A stretch of 64,000 nt of DNA, from contig NZ_JAFEUV020000004.1 in the NCBI RefSeq assembly GCF_017355915.2, forward strand, positions 1-64,000, given 5' to 3'. Of this stretch, positions 61,562 through 64,000 are shown piece after piece; within the stretch, counting starts at the first letter, position 1, and every line of letters starts with the position of its first letter. The position numbers and the translations under genes were made by a program. The DNA is from Telluribacter roseus (GTDB lineage Bacteria; Bacteroidota; Bacteroidia; Cytophagales; Spirosomataceae). The notes beneath the pieces were generated by a model that was not told the origin of the DNA, did no database searches, and saw only the letters and a program-made list of their open reading frames with translations.

Positions 61562-62334
61562 TCTACGGGTATTTTGCTGAGGAGTTCGAGAGAGGTGCCG
61601 GTGGTCTGGCTGTCGTAGCGGTACTGGTACAGGCCATTCTTTCCGGTCACGATCAGGGTATTTTTGTTAGGTATTACATCGTATGAGGGGACATTCGTCA
61701 GGAACTGAGTCTGAGTAGGTACGGCCGGGTTGGTGATATCAAATACTTTCAGCCCTTTTTCGCCTTCACACACGAATAACTTGTTGCCATCTACCCCCAG
61801 GCCGTAAGGCGTCTCGAGTGGCTGGGTATTCAGGAGCTGGGGATTGGCCGGATTGGATACATCTACCACGTCGAGCGAGCTCATATTATTCCACTGGCGG
61901 CAGGCGGCTCCACCGCGGAGGGTGACGTAGGCAAAGGAGCCCTGTACCACCACCGGATCGCAGCTCATGACGTGCCGGTACTTCGAGAGCAGCACCGGCG
62001 ACTGGGGCTGGCGGCTGTCAAAGATGTACATGCCGTCGTTGGCCCCGACGAACAGGTTCTTCTGGTAGGGGAAGATGGTCTCGATGCCCATGCCCAGCTC
62101 GGCCTTGCCCTTTCGTGTGGGGGCAGAAGGACTCGAAATGTCATAGACATCCAGGCTGTTGTGGGTGACGATATAGAGGGTGTTGTCGGTAATGGCGAAG
62201 CGGGCCATGGAGCCTCCTACGCCGGTAGCACCGGGACCCACGTCGGCCGAGCCGGCCATTTCGCAGCGCCACATCACCAGGGGTACTACACCGGCCAGTA
62301 CTATTGTATAGAGCGAACGGATAAATCTTTTCAT
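61558..62334 (-). CDS. LVIVD-repeat beta-propeller protein
   Basis: A 258-aa exported protein with a signal sequence and lipobox-like Cys (LVMWRC). LVIVD-type repeats are visible as LYIVTHNSLDVYDISSPSAP, NNMSSLDVVDVSNPANPQLL and GEKGLKVFDITNPAVPTQ, predicting a beta-propeller. The upstream gene encodes a related LVIVD lipoprotein; together they probably face the periplasm or surface. Function unknown. Confidence 0.82.
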   Translation of the reverse strand: MKRFIRSLYTIVLAGVVPLVMWRCEMAGSADVGPGATGVGGSMARFAITDNTLYIVTHNSLDVYDISSPSAPTRKGKAELGMGIETIFPYQKNLFVGANDGMYIFDSRQPQSPVLLSKYRHVMSCDPVVVQGSFAYVTLRGGAACRQWNNMSSLDVVDVSNPANPQLLNTQPLETPYGLGVDGNKLFVCEGEKGLKVFDITNPAVPTQTQFLTNVPSYDVIPNKNTLIVTGKNGLYQYRYDSQTTGTSLELLSKIPVE

Positions 62335-62347
62335 CGGTACGGGTGGT

Positions 62348-62884
62348 TTAGCGGTAACAGTTGGGACGTACGGACATGGCTACTTTCTCCCAGCCCACTA
62401 CGACTCCTTTGGTATCGTCGACGCATTCGAAGTAGGTATTCTGAAAAGGCGGGTACTTGCTGAGTGGGATGGCCTTCTCGACCCGCTTGGCAATCTGTAC
62501 CTTTGTCGGATCACTAATGTCAAATACGACCAGGTCGGTACCATTATCGGCGTAGAGCCACTGCCCCTTAACGGCTATGTCGTAATTGCCGGGAATGGAC
62601 ACAAAGGCCAGGTTTTCGGGATGGCTGGGGTCGCTGTTGTTGATGATATGCACGCCTGAGCCCATCTCGTTGATAAACAGGAAGCTCCCCAGCAGGTAAA
62701 TCTTACCCGGATTGCGGAGGGGCCGGGCCGGTAGCGACTTGATGTCTTTTTGCTCCTGGGCCGTAGCGTAAATGGGCCGATAGGCCATGCCATCAAACTG
62801 CGGACCCGGCGGGGCCTCGTCCATGGCGGTATTACAGGCCGCCAGACCCAGCACCAGTAGTAGTGAATAGAAAGGTATCTTCAT
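62348..62884 (-). CDS. LVIVD-type lipoprotein
   Basis: A 178-aa lipoprotein (lipobox LLVLGLAAC). LVIVD-like strands are GVHIINNSDPSHPENLAFVS and TDLVVFDISDPTKVQI. The C-terminus YFECVDDTKGVVVGWEKV ends in PNCYR, giving two Cys that may form a disulfide. Only two or three repeats are present, too few for a whole propeller, so it may pair with the product of the next gene, which starts 13 bp downstream of its stop. Confidence 0.78.
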   Translation of the reverse strand: MKIPFYSLLLVLGLAACNTAMDEAPPGPQFDGMAYRPIYATAQEQKDIKSLPARPLRNPGKIYLLGSFLFINEMGSGVHIINNSDPSHPENLAFVSIPGNYDIAVKGQWLYADNGTDLVVFDISDPTKVQIAKRVEKAIPLSKYPPFQNTYFECVDDTKGVVVGWEKVAMSVRPNCYR

Positions 62885-63085
62885 AGCGATAGTAGTTTCC
62901 TCTAGGAGCTATTTCCATAGCTTTTCGTTGTAAACCTAGATAAAGTAGTGCTTGCAGCAAGCACCATGCCGAATCAACCGTGGTATTTAGGCGTTGAAAT
63001 GTAACTTTTGGGTAAATTACTGTACGGGGCCACTAGAGAGCTGAGGCTTGTACTGCATAATTGGTGATGCAAGTATAGCAGCGAA

Positions 63086-63997
63086 CTACTTCACCAGTAC
63101 TTCGTACACGTACAGGGTAGCCTCCCCATCATCCGGTACGAAGTACGCCCGGAGTCCCTGCGAGGTACTTTCGAGCCAGAAGGGGTTCTGGGTCATGGGG
63201 CGGCCCGATGGCGCCCATAGCGGCACGGGTACCTGGTGTACGGGCTGGTGCGTAGTCAGGTCCACCAGCTCCAGGCCACCCAGGCGGAAGGTGGTGGTAC
63301 CCTGTCGGTAGCTCTTCAACCCGCCGCACAGCATCAGGTGGTTGCCCAGGTAGTGGCAATCCTGGTAGTCGATGTAGAAGGAAGGGTTCGGGATGCGGAG
63401 CTGCTCCGGGCTGGGGCTGGTGGCAGGTACCTGCCCTTGTACATCCAGCTTCCACCCATAGTAGGTGCGGGAGCCCCAGCTGATACTGTGGAGGGTGTGG
63501 GAGTCGGTGTCGTGGACGATGCCACCCAGGTGATCCTTGAAGCGAAAGACTTCCATGACCCGCAGGCTCTTGGGCTCGACCTTGTACACCACCGAACTAC
63601 TGTTGGGCCGATACTCCGCTACGGGTACCCATATAAAGTGTCCGTCGTAGTCAATGCCGCCGGGGTGGTACTTGGCGCCCTCGCCCAGCTTTACATCCGC
63701 CAGCAGGGTACCCTGCGAATTAAAATTGAACAAATGTCCCACACCTTTTCCGTTCGCGCGATCCAGTACTTCCACCGATGACATAAAGAAATCTGAGCCA
63801 ACCTTGACCATACCCTGTGGGTGGTGTACCGGAAAGGCGAGGGGAATAGCGGCCACCTGTGTCCAGGTAGTGGTGTCGCGCAGGGAGCGGACTTTATGGA
63901 TTAGAGTAGCGGGAGGCTGACGTTGCCCATGTACCAGGCCGTACGAAAGCAGCGGGAGCAGGCTTATCAGGAGCAGCTTTCTTATGAACTGATTCAT
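63086..63997 (-). CDS. Exported DUF6454 protein
   Basis: A 303-aa protein with a signal peptide (KLLLISLLPLLSYGLVHG) and beta-propeller-like DUF6454 features: HHPQGMVKVGSDFFMSSVEV, GEGAKYHPGGIDYDGHFIWV, KDHLGGIVHDTDSHTLHSIS and FYIDYQDCHYLGNHLMLCGG. Relatives are secreted proteins of unknown function. The gene starts three bases from the window end, so upstream context is not visible. The LVIVD group begins 201 bp downstream. Confidence 0.82.
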   Translation of the reverse strand: MNQFIRKLLLISLLPLLSYGLVHGQRQPPATLIHKVRSLRDTTTWTQVAAIPLAFPVHHPQGMVKVGSDFFMSSVEVLDRANGKGVGHLFNFNSQGTLLADVKLGEGAKYHPGGIDYDGHFIWVPVAEYRPNSSSVVYKVEPKSLRVMEVFRFKDHLGGIVHDTDSHTLHSISWGSRTYYGWKLDVQGQVPATSPSPEQLRIPNPSFYIDYQDCHYLGNHLMLCGGLKSYRQGTTTFRLGGLELVDLTTHQPVHQVPVPLWAPSGRPMTQNPFWLESTSQGLRAYFVPDDGEATLYVYEVLVK

Positions 63998-64000
63998 CGG

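Noticed and set aside
61558-62884. Possible single LVIVD gene broken by a frameshift
   Set aside because: The downstream gene has its own export signal and the upstream one ends in a coherent Cys-containing C-terminus, so two separate genes fit better.
1-64000. tRNA, rRNA, CRISPR array, transposase, integrase or toxin-antitoxin genes
   Set aside because: I looked through the gaps and coding frames and found no sequence supporting any of these.

Overview
The window looks like chromosomal core and catabolic DNA of a Bacteroidota member, most likely of the order Cytophagales (Spirosoma, Dyadobacter and Telluribacter relatives). The reasons are the gene families (S46 dipeptidyl-peptidase, GWxTD lipoprotein, DUF5723, DUF2911, LVIVD-repeat, DUF6454 and heme-binding-domain proteins), upstream sequences of the TTG-N20-TAnnTTTG type rather than strong Shine-Dalgarno sites, and about 50% GC by eye. 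I recognise no rRNA, tRNA, CRISPR array, insertion sequence, prophage or resistance island. The tetranucleotide GTAC is strikingly frequent in the coding DNA.

Layout. 1-12.9 kb: mixed single genes (M23 endopeptidase, covalent-flavin alditol-oxidase-like enzyme, HD phosphohydrolase, GH30 glycosidase, GlxA-type regulator, SRPBCC and two VOC proteins, ThuA-like protein, exported TIM-barrel isomerase, methyltransferase, DUF2911 protein, lipoprotein). 13.0-20.3 kb: a minus-strand carbohydrate cluster read as AraC regulator, GH88-like hydrolase, TIM-barrel isomerase, Gfo/Idh/MocA dehydrogenase, SDR, small membrane protein, sodium:solute symporter; its two larger gaps carry paired repeats. 20.3-31 kb: DUF4126 protein, ABC exporter, class A penicillin-binding protein, MsrB, PhoD-like phosphatase, DUF5723 protein and a lone ATP-grasp protein. 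31-36 kb: TruC, LysA, PyrF, RfbC, CpsB-type phosphatase (with a near-consensus sigma-54 promoter) and a DJ-1 protein. 36.3-39.3 kb: a two-gene redox unit (membrane Fe-S protein plus flavoprotein). 39.4-43.4 kb: RidA, then a 7-TM protein / histidine kinase / response regulator set, an AT-rich 858-bp gap and a small lipoprotein. 43.5-55.4 kb: RlmB, GWxTD lipoprotein, dienoyl-CoA-reductase-like SDR, trans-sulfuration enzyme, AlkD-like protein, PyrB, acyl-ACP thioesterase, GNAT, Gmad2 lipoprotein, S46 peptidase and XthA. 55.7-64 kb: P-type ATPase, cupin, dienelactone hydrolase, heme-binding protein and a beta-propeller / envelope group.

How the genes fit together. The clearest functional unit is the 13-20 kb cluster. 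My inference is that the symporter imports an oligosaccharide, the signal-less GH88-like enzyme cleaves it in the cytoplasm, and the two dehydrogenases plus the isomerase convert the released sugar (acid). Other units are the 7-TM/kinase/regulator signalling set, the flavoprotein/Fe-S pair, and the translationally coupled LVIVD/outer-membrane pair. Several convergent gene ends are closed by long perfect palindromes that probably act as bidirectional terminators.
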